A DNA stretch of 64,000 nucleotides from Nectonema munidae (taxonomy: Eukaryota; Nematomorpha; Nectonematoida; Nectonematidae): positions 310,001-374,000 of the forward strand of contig JAUIRK010000059.1 of the NCBI GenBank assembly GCA_030549495.1, in the 5' to 3' direction. A program made the translations under genes and the position numbers. Numbering within the stretch: position 1 is the stretch's first letter; the number at the start of each line of letters is the position of its first letter. Below, piece after piece: positions 36,530-49,200 of the stretch. The notes under the pieces are model-generated. The model worked only from the letters and a program-made list of their open reading frames with translations. It did no database searches and had not been told where the DNA came from.

Positions 36530-38055
36530 AAATAAAAGGCACGCTCTGACCCCGAATCTCCCAAATCTACCACCGACACTTTAAATCATCTATTCGATGA
36601 TCATATAGCTAATATCACACTAAATTCAAACGATCTAATACTATTTAATAATCTAAAATACAACATAGCCATACATTATATAAAAACTTTCGAAACCAAA
36701 ACAAGTCAACCTCAACACAATCATACGCTAATGCTGCTAGTTTAGCCCCTACTCAATCATATCCTAACCCAACACTCAGTTCCACCATAAATACGCAAAC
36801 TACTCCACACACTAGAAAACACCTTAAACCTAACCTAACATTAAAAATCACTACACCTAACAACATTTCAACTAAAAAAGAGAAGGCCATTCACCGCCAA
36901 GATGTCATCAAAAATCTAGATACCAAAAACAACTCCCTATCGATCACCAAAACACGATCATCCCACTCCGGTTCCATCTACTTCCAATTCAAAAATATAG
37001 ATCAAAAAGTAATCTCCAGAACAACGCTCATAAAAAACGGTCTAAATGCTAATGACTTAGCTCCACAAAAACCAAAATTCATACTACGTGGCATCCCTAC
37101 CGATATAACATTAACCCAAATCACAAAATCTATTGAAGAACAAAACCCACACCTTAACGCTATAGGCAAACTTGATAATCCCATACAAGTAGGAAAAACC
37201 GGCACATAAGCTATACTATTATCTTAGAACCAATCAACCCAGAAATATATAAATACTTATGTACTCAACCCAAAATCTTTCTAGGCCACCACCTACTAAC
37301 CCTCACCACACTAAAACCAAAAGTTAAACAATTGGAAAAAGGCTTAAAATACGGTCACATATCTTCAAAATGCAACGCATCTCTACCTAACTGTGCCCAC
37401 TGCGGCCACCGTGGGCATGCTACTTCATCCTGTACCCTACTAAATGACAATAGCAAAATTTCTGCATAAATTGTCAGCAACCACACCTTGCAACATCTAA
37501 ACTCTGTAGTTTCTATATAAACCATAACAATCTAATCATATCTCAACATAGCCAAATCTTAGATAACTACTCATGCTAACTATTTTACACATAAATCTAA
37601 ATCACTCAAAAACTGCTTGGGACAACCTTCACAACATTTTACACTCACACACTTACGACATAATATCAATAAACGAACCATACATTCATATTCCACACCA
37701 AACAGCCGACTACGTACTCCTACACATACCTCCACTAACAGCATACTCAGCCTGTATATTTATAAAACAATCAATTACTAATACACTACTATATCAATAC
37801 TCTAATTCAAACTACTTTTTCACACTTATTCCCTCAAACTCCAAATCCTTACTCTTCTGCTCTCTCTACTCCCAACCATCCTTAAACCACCCCATACCTA
37901 ACAACTTCTCTCAATCACTTACACAAATCAAACATAACATAGACAACAACCACCACATATCTATATCCACCGACTTAAATGCTAGATCATACCTCTGGGA
38001 CATAAAATCAAATAAACGAGGTTCACTCACACTCGAATTTTTAGCATCTCACAAT
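36530..38055 (+). mobile_element. I/LOA/R1-like LINE, left half (ORF1 and endonuclease)
   Basis: C-rich plus-strand sequence. ORF1 remnants run from about 36535, ending in a zinc-knuckle region near 37345-37440 (KYGHISSKC, then NCAHCGHRGHATSSC); one knuckle cysteine pair is lost. The ORF2 start at 37573 is an APE endonuclease, open for 171 codons: MLTILHINLNHSKTAWDNL, DIISINEPYIH, then ISTDLNARSYLWD. The INLNHSKTA start is typical of the R1/LOA/I group. The frame is cut after TLEFLASHN at 38055 by the hAT at 38056-46260. It resumes at 46269 after the duplicated octamer CTCACAAT. The 5' end is set approximately. Confidence 0.85.
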
Positions 38056-39691
38056 CAGGGCTGGTTTTTAGCCGATTTGACCGATTAGACCAAATTGGGC
38101 CCCGCGTCTGAAGGGCCCCGCATTTACTATGATCGGAACAGTTGAAATTAATCCAAAATACGAAATTTACAAAATGATATATTACAACGCAATATCTGAG
38201 CAAAGAGCGTGTTTTTGCTAACGATATTTGCATACTAGTTGCTCTATACGAGACCTGTTTACCCTGCTAATTTCGTCTGGATCAATTGGTTTTGAAGTGA
38301 GATATCAAATTTTAAACCTAATTCTTTTTTGATTCTAATGCAAATTTGGCGAAAGGTAACTAATAGCGAACATAATAGTACACATTCTGAGTAAACAAAC
38401 ACACCCGCCTCCACGTGACGATCATATGAATGCCTCTATGTGACGATTATATGAATTAACACAACTCGAACTTGTGCTATCAACAACATACAGGTAATTT
38501 CATCTCACTTTAAATTTTTATTGCAACATTAAGAATAAGTTAAATAAAAGATTTAACTCAAAGTACATCCTCGGCCTTTCTAGTTTGATTACCCAACTAC
38601 AAATGTCCAAATCTACATAGACTCGATCTAAATAAGGTACCTAATTACTAGTGGTGGCATAGATCACCCAGAGATTGCTCAAGGTCATGTACCGAATAGC
38701 TACAGGTAATCATGTTTGTTTTTATATTTAGTAATTTTTAAATTACTCTTCTGTTTTGTTACTTTTTTAGATCTTCCTTTTTCTAAATACAAAAGTTAAA
38801 TAAAGAGGTACTACATCATGACAAGCACAAGCAGAAATCGAGATAAAGGGCGTATATTTATGTGGTAACAAGAAAGAGCATTGGCCAAGGCAAAGGCAGC
38901 AGAAAATAAAAAGCATAGAGGTGCCTTAAAAAAGTTCCTTGTCACGCCATCTTTGAAGCGCGCTCGGTTTGAAGATGAGAGAATCATCAATTATTTGCAG
39001 AATGAGGATAAAACCATGGATCAAATTTCAGATAATCAATACAATGATGAAAAAGATAAGACACTAGAATAAGTGGGCCCAGCCTCACCAGCTGTGACTG
39101 AAATTGAAGAAGATCTCGGTTCATTGGAAGACAGTCCCAAACCAGAAAGTTCATTCATGGCTGCAAACAAACAACTTCAACAAGAATCCATAAACAAAAA
39201 TGTAACTATCATGAACGATGATCCAGCATATTGGCCTGCTAATATAAATAACAATGAAAGGGATTATTTAACAATGAAAGATGCCCCTAATATTCCTGGT
39301 AACAGCTTTCCAAAAAATGAAAAGGCCTTGTGTTTTCAAAGTTTCACTGTAAGAGACGACTTCTGAATGGGGAGAGTATTGAAAGACCTTGGATTATATA
39401 CTCTAGTTCCTCTGATAAAATTTATTGCTTTTATTGCAAACTTTTTGTAAGGAATACAACCATGGCAAACAAGTGGGTTCAATGACTGGTCTAATATTCA
39501 CACAAGGCTATGTGAGCATGAAAAGTCAAAGAACCATATTGAGGCCACGTGGAGTTTTTGGGAGTTAAATCAACGGCTATGTAGTGGAAAGACAATTGAC
39601 AAAAAGCAAGAAAAAATCATCAATGACCTCAATCTAAGGGGAAAAAAACTGGCAGCAGGTATTCCAAAGATTAGTAGCTATAGTGTTGGTT

Positions 39692-40280
39692 TTATTTTTC
39701 AGCAAAATTTTGACATTATCTGTACTTAACCTTATAACTTAGGATCTATATTATATAATACCCTGAAAATTTATAATTATATACAGTTTAGAACGCATAA
39801 CACTTTATATATTTAATTTTTTCAATAATCATGGCTACTTTTTAGAAAATGTCAATCAAAATTTTGATTGATCAAAAATATATCTAATAAAATATACTTT
39901 CAAATTTTACAAAAAATATATGTTTTTATACTAATAAATATACTAAATAAAAAAGATGTTTTCATTTTTGAACTCATTTTTTACATTTAGGATTTGGAAA
40001 TACCTATAAGTATTAATCAAATTTGCGGTTTACTTCTGAAAATTGTCTCCAAAAATATTTTCTTGAAATATATGTTTTAATACCAAATCAATCATGCTGG
40101 TTTCATTTCTGGACTCATTTTTTACGTTTAGGATGTGAATATACCTATAAGTGTTAATCAAATTTGCGGTTTACTTCTAAAAATTGTTTCCAAAAACATT
40201 CATTCAAATTTTACAATTAAATATATGTTTTTATACCAAATCAACCATGCTAGTTTCATTTATGGACTCAATTTTTGCAG
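39692..40280 (+). repeat. Copy of the left part of the TTAA element (satellite A) inside the transposase gene
   Basis: Nearly identical to 41447-42187 minus about one satellite unit: GACATTATCTGTACTTAACC, GATTGATCAAAAATATATC, then satellite A units. The copy ends at TTTTTGCAG (40272-40280), a consensus splice acceptor, and the transposase frame resumes at 40281. In the parent element the same TTTTTGCAG continues into TTTTGAAAATAC. One plausible reading is that the segment now fills an intron of the transposase gene; a weak donor (GTGTTG|GTTTTA) precedes it. Confidence 0.8.
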
Positions 40281-41639
40281 TTTGAATTTCTTGCTGAGAG
40301 AAAAGCGTTTAGAGGAACAGAAGAAAATGTTTTCAATGAGACTGTCCAAAATGGAAACTTTTTAGGTCTTGTGAAGTTGATTGGAAAGTTTGACCCTGTT
40401 CTAGACACACATCTGCAAAAAATCAAAACATGAAGTTTATAATCATTATTTGGGAAAAGATACCCAGAATGAACTTCTAGATATCATGGCTACAGCAGTT
40501 TTGAATGAGATACTGACACGTGTAAAAGCAGCTAAGTATTATGCCATTATTTTAGACTGCACACCTGGAACAAATGTCTCTAACAATCAGGTATGTGTCT
40601 GATGGTAACTTGGCTCCTTTTGGTGTGCATGAACATTTCATAAAGTTTATCGAAGTGGAAAGTAGTAAACGAGAAAACTTATGTAAAACACTATTAAACG
40701 CATTAAAGGAATTGAATTTAGAAGTGCAGGACATTCGAGGCCAAGGCTATGACCACAGTAGCAACATGAAAGGTCACACGTCTGGAGTACAAGCCCGACT
40801 GTTGAAGGAAAATTCAAGAGCATTTTTTGTACCATGTGCATGCCACAATTTTAACCTTTTACTCGGAGATGTAGCTAAGTGTTGTCCAGATGCTATTACG
40901 TTTTTTGGGATCTTGGAAGCCATCTATGTTTTGTTCTCAGCATCAACTAGAAGATGGGCAATTTTGAAAAAAGATGTAACTATGTTAACAGTGAAACCCT
41001 TAAGCAATACAAGGTGGGAGTATCGTATTGATAGCGTTAAAGCTATTCGTTATCAGCTTGGAGAAGTATATGATGCACTTGTTGAAGTAGCAGAGACAGC
41101 AGACCAGCCCAAGATAAAAGCAGAAGCCGAATCATTAGCCAACCAGCTAAAAAACTACAAATTTCTAGTTTCTTTGGTATTTTGGTATGATGTACTTTTT
41201 AAAGTTAACTACGGGAGCAAGGAATTACAAGGTGAAAAAAAGGACATTAACCCTATTAGTGCTGGGGGGGCGTAAAACGCCCCCCCCCCCCCTTGGCTAA
41301 AAATTAATTGTAGAAAATTGGCTGAATCATATCCCTTCAAATTTTGTGACTTTTCCTAAAATCGCTAGCTGCATCTTTTGAAACCATTTTCATGGTAGTT
41401 GAATGACCCCTTCATGTCCAAAACTGTCAATCAAAATAAAAAAATTTTATTTTTCAGCAAAATTTTGACATTATCTGTATTTAACCTTATAACTTAGGAT
41501 CTATATTATATAATACCCTGAAAATTTATAATTATATACAGTTTAGAACGCAAAACACTTTATATATTTAATTTTTTCAATAATCATGGCTACTTTTTAG
41601 AAAATGTCAATCAAAATTTTGATTGATCAAAAATATATC

Positions 41640-42720
41640 TAATAAAATATACTTTCAAATTTTACAAAAAATATATGTTTTTATACTAAATCGGTCATGC
41701 TGTTTTCATTTCTGAACTCATTTTTTACATTTAGGATATGAAAATACCTATATGTGTTAATCAAATTTGCGGTTTACTTCTGAAAATTGTCTCCAAAAAC
41801 ATTCCTTCACATTTTACATAAAATATATGTTTTATACCAAATCGATCATGTTGTTTTCATTTCTGGACTCATTTTTTACATTTACCATTTGAAAATGCCT
41901 ATAAGTGTTAATCAAATTTGCGGTTTACTTCTGAAAATTGTCTCCAAAAACATTCCTTCACATTTAACATAAAAACATATGTGTTATACTAAATCGGACA
42001 TGCTGGTTTCATTTCTGGACTCATTTTTTACGTTTAGGATGTGAATATACCTATAAGTGTTAATCAAATTTGCGGTTTACTTCTAAAAATTGTTTCCAAA
42101 AACATTCATTCAAATTTTACAATTAAATATATGTTTTTATACCAAATCAACCATGCTAGTTTCATTTATGGACTCAATTTTTGCAGTTTTGAAAATACAT
42201 ATAAGTATCAATTAAATTTGCGTTTAGTTCTAAAATTTGTTTTTATAGCAAATATATCATGATGATTTCATTTCTGAACACAGTTTTCGCATTTAGAGGT
42301 TTTACTGCTAATGTCAATCAAATTTGCGGTTTATGTTTGAAAACTATATCCCAAAATATTCTCTCTAATTTTACATGAAATATATGTTTTTATACCAATT
42401 CGACCATGATAATTTTTATTTCTGAAATCATTTTTTGTATTTAGAGGTTTTAAATGTCTGAAAATGTCAATAAATTTTCGATTTACGTCTAATGTCTGCA
42501 GAAATATTTTTGAAATTTAAATAAAATATGTGTTTTTATGGCAAATGGAAGATGCTGGTTTCATTTTTGGACTCAGGTTTGGCATTTATGCTTTTAAAAT
42601 ATCTGAAAGCTTGAATAAGATTTGCGGTTTACTTCTAGATACTGTTTTCAAAAATATTTTCAAAAAAATAAAATATCTGTTTTATACCAAATCGACTATG
42701 CTTATTTTATTTCTGTACTG
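41640..42720 (+). repeat. Satellite A array, about 150-bp unit, about 7 units
   Basis: TTTGCGGTTTACTTCTGAAA recurs at about 41767, 41918 and 42070, then diverges rightward (42324, 42478, 42625). Each unit also has ATATATGTTTTTATACCAAA and TTCATTTCTGGACTCATTTT. Units on the left are more alike than those on the right. Confidence 0.9.
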
Positions 42721-43849
42721 GATTTTGGATAATACGGTTAAAAAATATCTCAAAGTGGCAATTGAATTAGTAATGTATGCCTGAAAAACAGTTCTGTAAA
42801 AAAATTTCAAAAAATTGCTGCATATCAGGTATATAGTAAAAAAATACTTTTTTTTTTGTATATTTTGGCTTATAATACTTTCTACAATCATCTTAGGTAT
42901 GAAATATTTATTAAAAAAGAATAAAATGTATTATGAAATCTTTTGAAAATTTGTATGAGAGAAGGAACCAAGTTGAAAACTAATTGAAAAGAGAACATGT
43001 GATCAAAACAAATAATTAAAAAAATATGTATCTTTACTAAATGGAAGATCTACCATGTTCTAATGAACTAGGAAGTCGTTTAATTATATACTTCAAAAAA
43101 GATTTTGACTGTGAAAAAGAAGTTCCTCTTTTACAAATGAAAAATATTTAAATCTATAGCTTATCATCTAGGATTACAGTTAACATTTAGCTAAGATGGG
43201 TAGGAAATCTGAAAATTTTGAATAGGTCAGATTTATCAAAAATGGCACAGGACCAATATGTGAGAATTTAGTCACTATCAAGATATTTTTAATTTAAATT
43301 GAATTTGTCCATCTTTTTCCTTTTGTGTCAATGAGATAATTTTTTAGATGAAGAACGTTGACAACTTTTTGTAATTGAACAATCAACATCATGAATGATT
43401 CATCAGAAAAAATCCTTTGAAATAAGATTGGTTGACAAATATTCAGGCCTGATAATAAAATACACGATACTGATAAAAAAGTCTAAGATCACCAAGAAGA
43501 TTCTTTAATCAGAATGCTTTGAGAGAGGAAAAAAGTAATTTTATTCTTATAAAAAAATTTTCGAACAGACATTGAAGAATATAAATTTCTAATGAAAAAA
43601 GAGCTACCAAAAAAGGATCATCATAGAATGAATACCAAAATTACATACTGTAAATTATAATATGACGTAGAGACTACGAGCCGATAACGAATTTGTAGCC
43701 GAAAAGATGGAGGTCCTATCGAGTTACATAAGTTACTGTAGAATGAAATATTTTGAGTGAATTAAACACCTAAAGTTGGTTTATTAAATAAATTAAGAAA
43801 ATAATTACCAGAGAAATACTGCAAGTAGAAGTTATATTTATGTTTATAT
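42721..43849. other. Unique interior of the TTAA element
   Basis: No protein similarity was recognised. The part at 43440-43665 is shared, reversed, with 25196-25440. It contains a short GC-richer stretch near 43665-43735 (GACGTAGAGACTACGAGCCG). Confidence 0.6.
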
Positions 43850-45110
43850 ATTTGACATTGATTTACAGGTTTAATCGATTTTTTACAGGTTTTATTGATT
43901 TCATAAAAAATGAACATCACCATTAAATTCTGCATACTTGAAATGTATAAAAAACTTTAAAAGAATCAAAATTTTAATTTTGACATGGGCTGTCATATTT
44001 AAATTATTTTGTCAGGTTTGACTAATTTTTTATAATAAAAAAAGGAATATAACCAGTAAACACAGCCTACTTGAAAATGGATATATGTGTGTAAAAAACA
44101 TTATATAATTATTTAGATAAAAAGTTTCTTTTTTGAGATGAGTTGTCATATGTAAATCACTTTTTTGACAGGTTTGAATGATTTTCATAAAAAATGAATA
44201 TCACCACTGAATTCAGCATATTTGAAAATGGGTATACATGTGTAAAAAACTTTATATACTTATTTAGATAAAAAGTTCCTTTTTGAGATGAGCTGTCACA
44301 TTTAGATCAATTTTTTGACAGGTTTGATTGATTTTCATAAAAAATGAATATCACCACTGAATTCAGCTTACTTGAAAATGGGTATACATGTGTAAAAAAC
44401 TTTATATACTTATTTAGATAAAAAGTTCCTTTTTGAGATAAGCTGTCACATTTAGATAAATTTTTTGACAGGTTTGATTGATTTTCATAAAAAATGAATA
44501 TCACCACTGAATTCAGCTTACTTGAAAATGGGTATACATGTGTAAAAACTTTATATAATTATTTAGATAAAAAGTTTCTTTTTTGAGATGAGCTGTCACA
44601 TTTAGATAAATTTTTTGACAGGTTTGATTGATTTTCATAAAAAATGAATATCACCACTGAATTCAGCTTACTTGAAAATGGGTATACATGTGTAAAAAAC
44701 TTTATATACTTATTTAGATAAAAAGTTCCTTTTTGAGATGAGCTGTCACATTTAGATCAATTTTTTGACAGGTTTGATTGATTTTCATAAAAAATGAATA
44801 TCACCACTGAATTCAGCTTACTTGAAAATGGGTATACATGTGTAAAAAACTTTATATACTTATTTAGATAAAAAGTTCTTTTTTGAGATGAGCTGTCACG
44901 TTTAGATCAATTTTTTGACAGGTTTGATTGATTTTCAAAAAAAATGAATATCACCACTGAATTCAGCATACTTGAAAATGGGTATACATGTGTAAAAAAC
45001 TTTATATACTTATTTAGATAAAAAGTTCCTTTTTGAGATGAGCTGTCAAATATAAATCAATTTTTTGACAGGTTTGATTGATTTTGATGACATCACCACT
45101 GAATTCAGCA
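43850..45110 (+). repeat. Satellite B array, 149-150-bp unit, about 8 units
   Basis: GACAGGTTTGATTGATTTTC recurs at about 44167, 44317, 44467, 44617, 44767, 44917 and 45067, a regular 150-bp step. Each unit has AATATCACCACTGAATTCAG and GGGTATACATGTGTAAAAA. The central five units are almost identical; the first ones (43860-44160) are diverged, showing homogenisation of the middle. Confidence 0.95.
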
Positions 45111-46260
45111 TCGTTGAAATATATATGTAACATTAAAAATATTTATAAAAACTTATTTATCTCTGAAAAAATAGGGGGGCACTTTACGCCCCCCAGCTCT
45201 TGAGCCGACAAATTTTGCCCAGCACTAATAGGGTTAATGAAGGAATGGAATCATATGAAGAACTCTTGTCATGGCTGAAAAATTATAGGGAGGAAGGCTT
45301 TAATGGTGTTTTAGTAAGTGCAAATGTATTAGCTGAAGTTGTTGAGTTGCCATTTGAGTTTAGAAAATTTCAAGAAAAACAATTACGAAGAAGGAAAAGA
45401 ATGTTTTTATATGAAGCAGAAGATCAAGCTATAGACGATCCAAAAGAAGCATACAGAATTCAGTGCTTCACCTTAGTGCTAGATCAAGCTATTCAGTCAT
45501 TGGAAAGCAGATTTCAATAACTCAAAAATCACGTCAAGTTATTTGGATTTGTAAATAACTTTCAAAATATACAGAATTCGGAAATGAGAAAGCATGCATT
45601 AAACCTTGAAGCATCTTTAACACTCACCAAAATGAAACAGGACGCTGACGGAAAAGTTGTTACTGAAAAAAGTAAAGACATTGATGGGTATTTGTTGGCT
45701 GAAGAACTTGAAGCTCTGAAAACTTTCCTTCCCTCTACAATTAAGCCTTATGCGTTGTTTGAACACCTGATAGAAAATAATAGATTTACAGCATTTCCTA
45801 ATGTTTTCATTGTGTTAAGGATTTATTTAACAATGCCAATATCAGTCGCCTCAGGGGAAAGAGGTTTTTCAAAGCTGAAGCTAATTAAAACATACTTGAG
45901 GTCTACGATCTCACAAGAAAGACTTAACAATTTGGCAATGCTCTCTATAGAACATGAGGTTGCTAAAGCATTAGACTTTGAAAATATTTTAAAAGATTTT
46001 GCAAATAGAAAAGCTCGAAAAGTATTATTCTAAAAGAGTATATTGTCTTTCTTTTTATTAAAAGTAAAACAATAAATCTATTCATTTTGCTTTAATTTTA
46101 TTACACCATTCATTTAATGGTTATCTATTTATCTTTTGTAGGATTATATGTATGTATGATGTTGTATATATATATATGCGTTATAAAATTTGCTATATAG
46201 AGGAGGGGGCCCCACCATTAATTTTCTAATCGGGCCCCGCAACACTTGGCACCGGCCCTG

Positions 46261-49200
46261 CTCACAATCTAGCAATAGCTGACAACGATAAATCCCCAAC
46301 CTTTAGACGACTACATCTAAAAAACATATATCAATCACACAACGATTTAACCATCATTTCCAACCAAACAAGAAGTATAGTTCACAACTGACGCATCTCA
46401 GACATCCCATCCGCCTCCGACCACACATACATAACCTTTCAAATCGACCTCACTACTAAACTCTCAAAAAGTCCAAATCCTAATTATGGCAAACAAATAT
46501 TCTGGACAGCATTTCTTCACAATCTTAAATCTAAGCTAGACCACATCACCCTGACCACAGATACAACAAATAATCTCGAAACATCTGCACTTCAACTTAA
46601 CAAGTCCATCACAGCGAGCATTCACGCCGCAACTCCTACAAATCAGCTTCCTAAAAGACAGCACGCTCCTTTTTGGAACCGTACTTTAAACAACCTCAAA
46701 CAACAATTACGCAAATCCTTAAAAAATCTATGAAAAACCAACTCTCACAGTAACATTGAACATTATTTCTTCCTTAAAACTCAATATCAATCAGAAATTA
46801 AAAAAGCTAAAAAACAAGCCTGGAAACATTTTTGTAATCAAACTCCAACAAACCCATGGTCAATCATCAACAAACTTATACACACCTACAGCATCACTCT
46901 CTAATCTTCTTTCAAATAATCAAGGTTTAATATTTATCAACTACCCTTCACAACACTATATTTCCGGATGTCACTAATGTAACCGACAATATTACCCATA
47001 CACTTATTAGAATGGAAACAAAAACATACCTACTAAATAACTCCATTAACTCACACCCAGAAATTACAATCAAAGAACTAAACAAAACCATTGATTCCAT
47101 GAAAACCAAATCTTCTAGCAGCCTTGACTTCATCTCCATTAAATACCTGAAGAAAGCCTACCACATACTACACCATCATCTCCTCAACATATTTAACGCC
47201 TGCCTCAGATTAAGCTATTTTACAAATATTTGGAAAATATGTAAACTAGTGCTAATCCCCAAACCAAATCAAAACCACAATTCAATCAAAAACTGGCGAC
47301 CAATTTCCCTATTACCAACCCTAGGCAAAATCCTTGAAAAAATTCTACGAAAACGCATGATCCACTACATCCTCAAAAATAACCTAATAGACCCGAATCA
47401 ATTCGCATATTTACCAAATAAAAGCACCGAATTAGCCCTATCTCGCCTAACCCTTTACCTAGAAAAAACACTAAATAACCAAAATATCGCAACAACCACA
47501 TTTCTTGATATCGAAAATGCTTTCAACGCAGCATGGCACCCTGCAATCATCAACAACCTCATCGACAAAAAATACCCTAAATACATAATCAAATTCAAAA
47601 ACAACTACCTTCAAAAGCGCATTCTCATCCTACTACATAACAACAATACATACATTTAGAAACTAACTCTCTCCACTCCGCAAGGGGGTAGCCTATCAGA
47701 TATCCTATGGCTAATCCTCATCAACCCTATTCTTAATTTTATCAACTCAAAATCCGACTTTTCCCAATGCTACTCTGATGACATCCTATTCACCTTCTCA
47801 AACACACTACAACTAAACAACATCAATGGCACTGCTAATCTAATCACACAAATACAAATAATGGCTACCAACTACAAAGTCTCCTTCAACTCAAACAAAC
47901 TAAAACTTATACACTTCACACGAAAAAGAATAACTCCACTACCACTGAAACTAAACACATCAACATCACTCACTCCTGAATCACACATAAAACATCTAGG
48001 CGTCACATTTCAATCTAATCTAAAATTTACACTCCACCTCAAAAACATATACACAAAACTCTCACCAACACTATTCTCTCTAAGAAAAGCTATCTCATAT
48101 AAGTGGGGTCTTCATCCAAAAATCTCAAAGTACATCTATAAATCTATTATACTTTCAGCCATACAATATGGTTCACTTGCCTGGGGAAGCTCACTCAAAT
48201 TCTAAAACTCACTAACCCATCTCAACAAAATACACCGCCTTTGTTTACTCACAATAACGAACGCATTTCACACTACTTCTACAGCAAAACTTGAACTTCT
48301 TACTCATACTCTATGCTTACACCTAAACCTTAAGAAAAACATAATTAAAAAATATCTTATTACCTTCCACTCTACACCAGCTCCACATAACTTCACGAAC
48401 CTTTACTCAACTCAAACCTCGCCTTCGCTCACCTTTTTCAATTCCCTTCTTGAACAATATATGCCACAACTTACTCACTACCAAGTTTTACCACCCCTAC
48501 ACCCATACTCCTTAGTTCACCCATCGAAATCGTCCCCAAACTCAACTCACATATGCCACCACAAATTCTTAGCACTCAACTCCATAAAACACTAACGCGA
48601 CTCAAATGCGCACCACCAACTCTCAATTTTTACCGACGGTTCAAAATCACGCAACAAAGCAACCGCTGCATGCGCTTTTATTAATCACAATACAAGCACT
48701 CCTTTCTTCACACAACAAATGCAGACAAACAATAACACCTCCGCATACGAAACTGAAACCCTAGCACTCCTAACATCATACAACCACATCATTGATAACC
48801 AAACCTTCCTTACATCCAAATTTAAGGACATAATCTTTTTCACATACTCACAAAACATAATAAATGACCTACAACTTAACAAAAAAATTCCCCTTTCAAC
48901 ACTAAACCTAGCCAAGAAATTAATCAACCTTGGCCACCATTTCTCAATTAAACTTTTCTGGTGCCCCGCCCATTTCTCCTCCTTTGAAATTTTTTTAGTA
49001 GATCTCTTATGTAAATCCACATCCATAACATCACAACCTATCTTAACCCACACCATCCCTCTATCCACTTTTAAAACATTCATAAATATCTCAACTACAA
49101 ACGAATGGCTTTACTCAAACAACATACCTACCCCCTTATCCCAATTTGCACTAAATAAAAACATTACTCTGCAACATTATAAGATGGTTCACCTCACATT

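Larger units (their letters stand above)
41251..45233. mobile_element. TTAA-target element (piggyBac-type termini), 3,983 bp, non-coding, satellite-rich
   Basis: Termini CCCTATTAGTGCTGGG and CCCAGCACTAATAGGG are a perfect 16-bp inverted repeat, flanked by TTAA on both sides (41247-41250 and 45234-45237). TTAA duplication with CCC-starting ends is the piggyBac pattern; Kolobok also uses TTAA. A G/C tract with the word CGTAAAACGCC or TTTACGCC lies just inside each end. The interior has two arrays of about 150-bp units (A, left; B, right) around a unique 43-44 kb part and encodes no transposase. Reversed and partial copies: 24330-25810 and 33290-33441. Confidence 0.9.
38819..46033 (+). pseudogene. 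ZMYM1-like hAT transposase (TTF finger, DUF4371, dimerisation domain), split by insertions
   Basis: Possible start ATG at 38819, with an in-frame stop at codon 17. The basic N-terminus is KAKAAENKKHRGALKKFLV. A TTF-type finger lies near 39220-39450 with DPAYWP, RDYLTMKDAPNIPGN, FPKNEKALCFQSF and, after a frameshift, NGESIERPW and KIYCFYCKLF. After a repeat-filled gap the core resumes at 40281: FEFLAERKAFRGTEEN, KFDPVLDTHLQKIK, HEVYNHYLGK, ELLDIMATAVLNEILTRV. A small deletion has removed the DVSNKEQ-like part. Then 40574-41250 is open: MSLTIRYVSDGN, GQGYDHSSNMKG, FVPCACHNFNLLLGD. The TTAA element at 41251-45233 splits it. The C-terminal half at 45238-46033 reads ESYEELLSWLKNYREEGF and ends with ISVASGERGFSKLKLIK, the hAT dimerisation signature. 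A handful of frameshifts remain, so it is inactive. Confidence 0.85.
38048..46268 (+). mobile_element. hAT transposon with perfect 8-bp target duplication (element 38056-46260)
   Basis: The left end CAGGGCTGGTTTTTAGCCG and right end (reverse complement CAGGGCCGGTGCC) form a short terminal inverted repeat; GGGCCCCGC subterminal motifs occur on both sides. CTCACAAT at 38048-38055 is repeated exactly at 46261-46268. The insertion interrupts the LINE endonuclease frame. The 8,205-bp length includes a nested 3,983-bp TTAA-target element and an upstream satellite-bearing segment; without these it would be about 3.6 kb. Transposase is on the plus strand. Confidence 0.95.

Noticed and set aside
48685-49083. 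132-codon minus-strand frame
   Set aside because: Antisense to the RNase H domain of the I-like LINE; no motif of its own.
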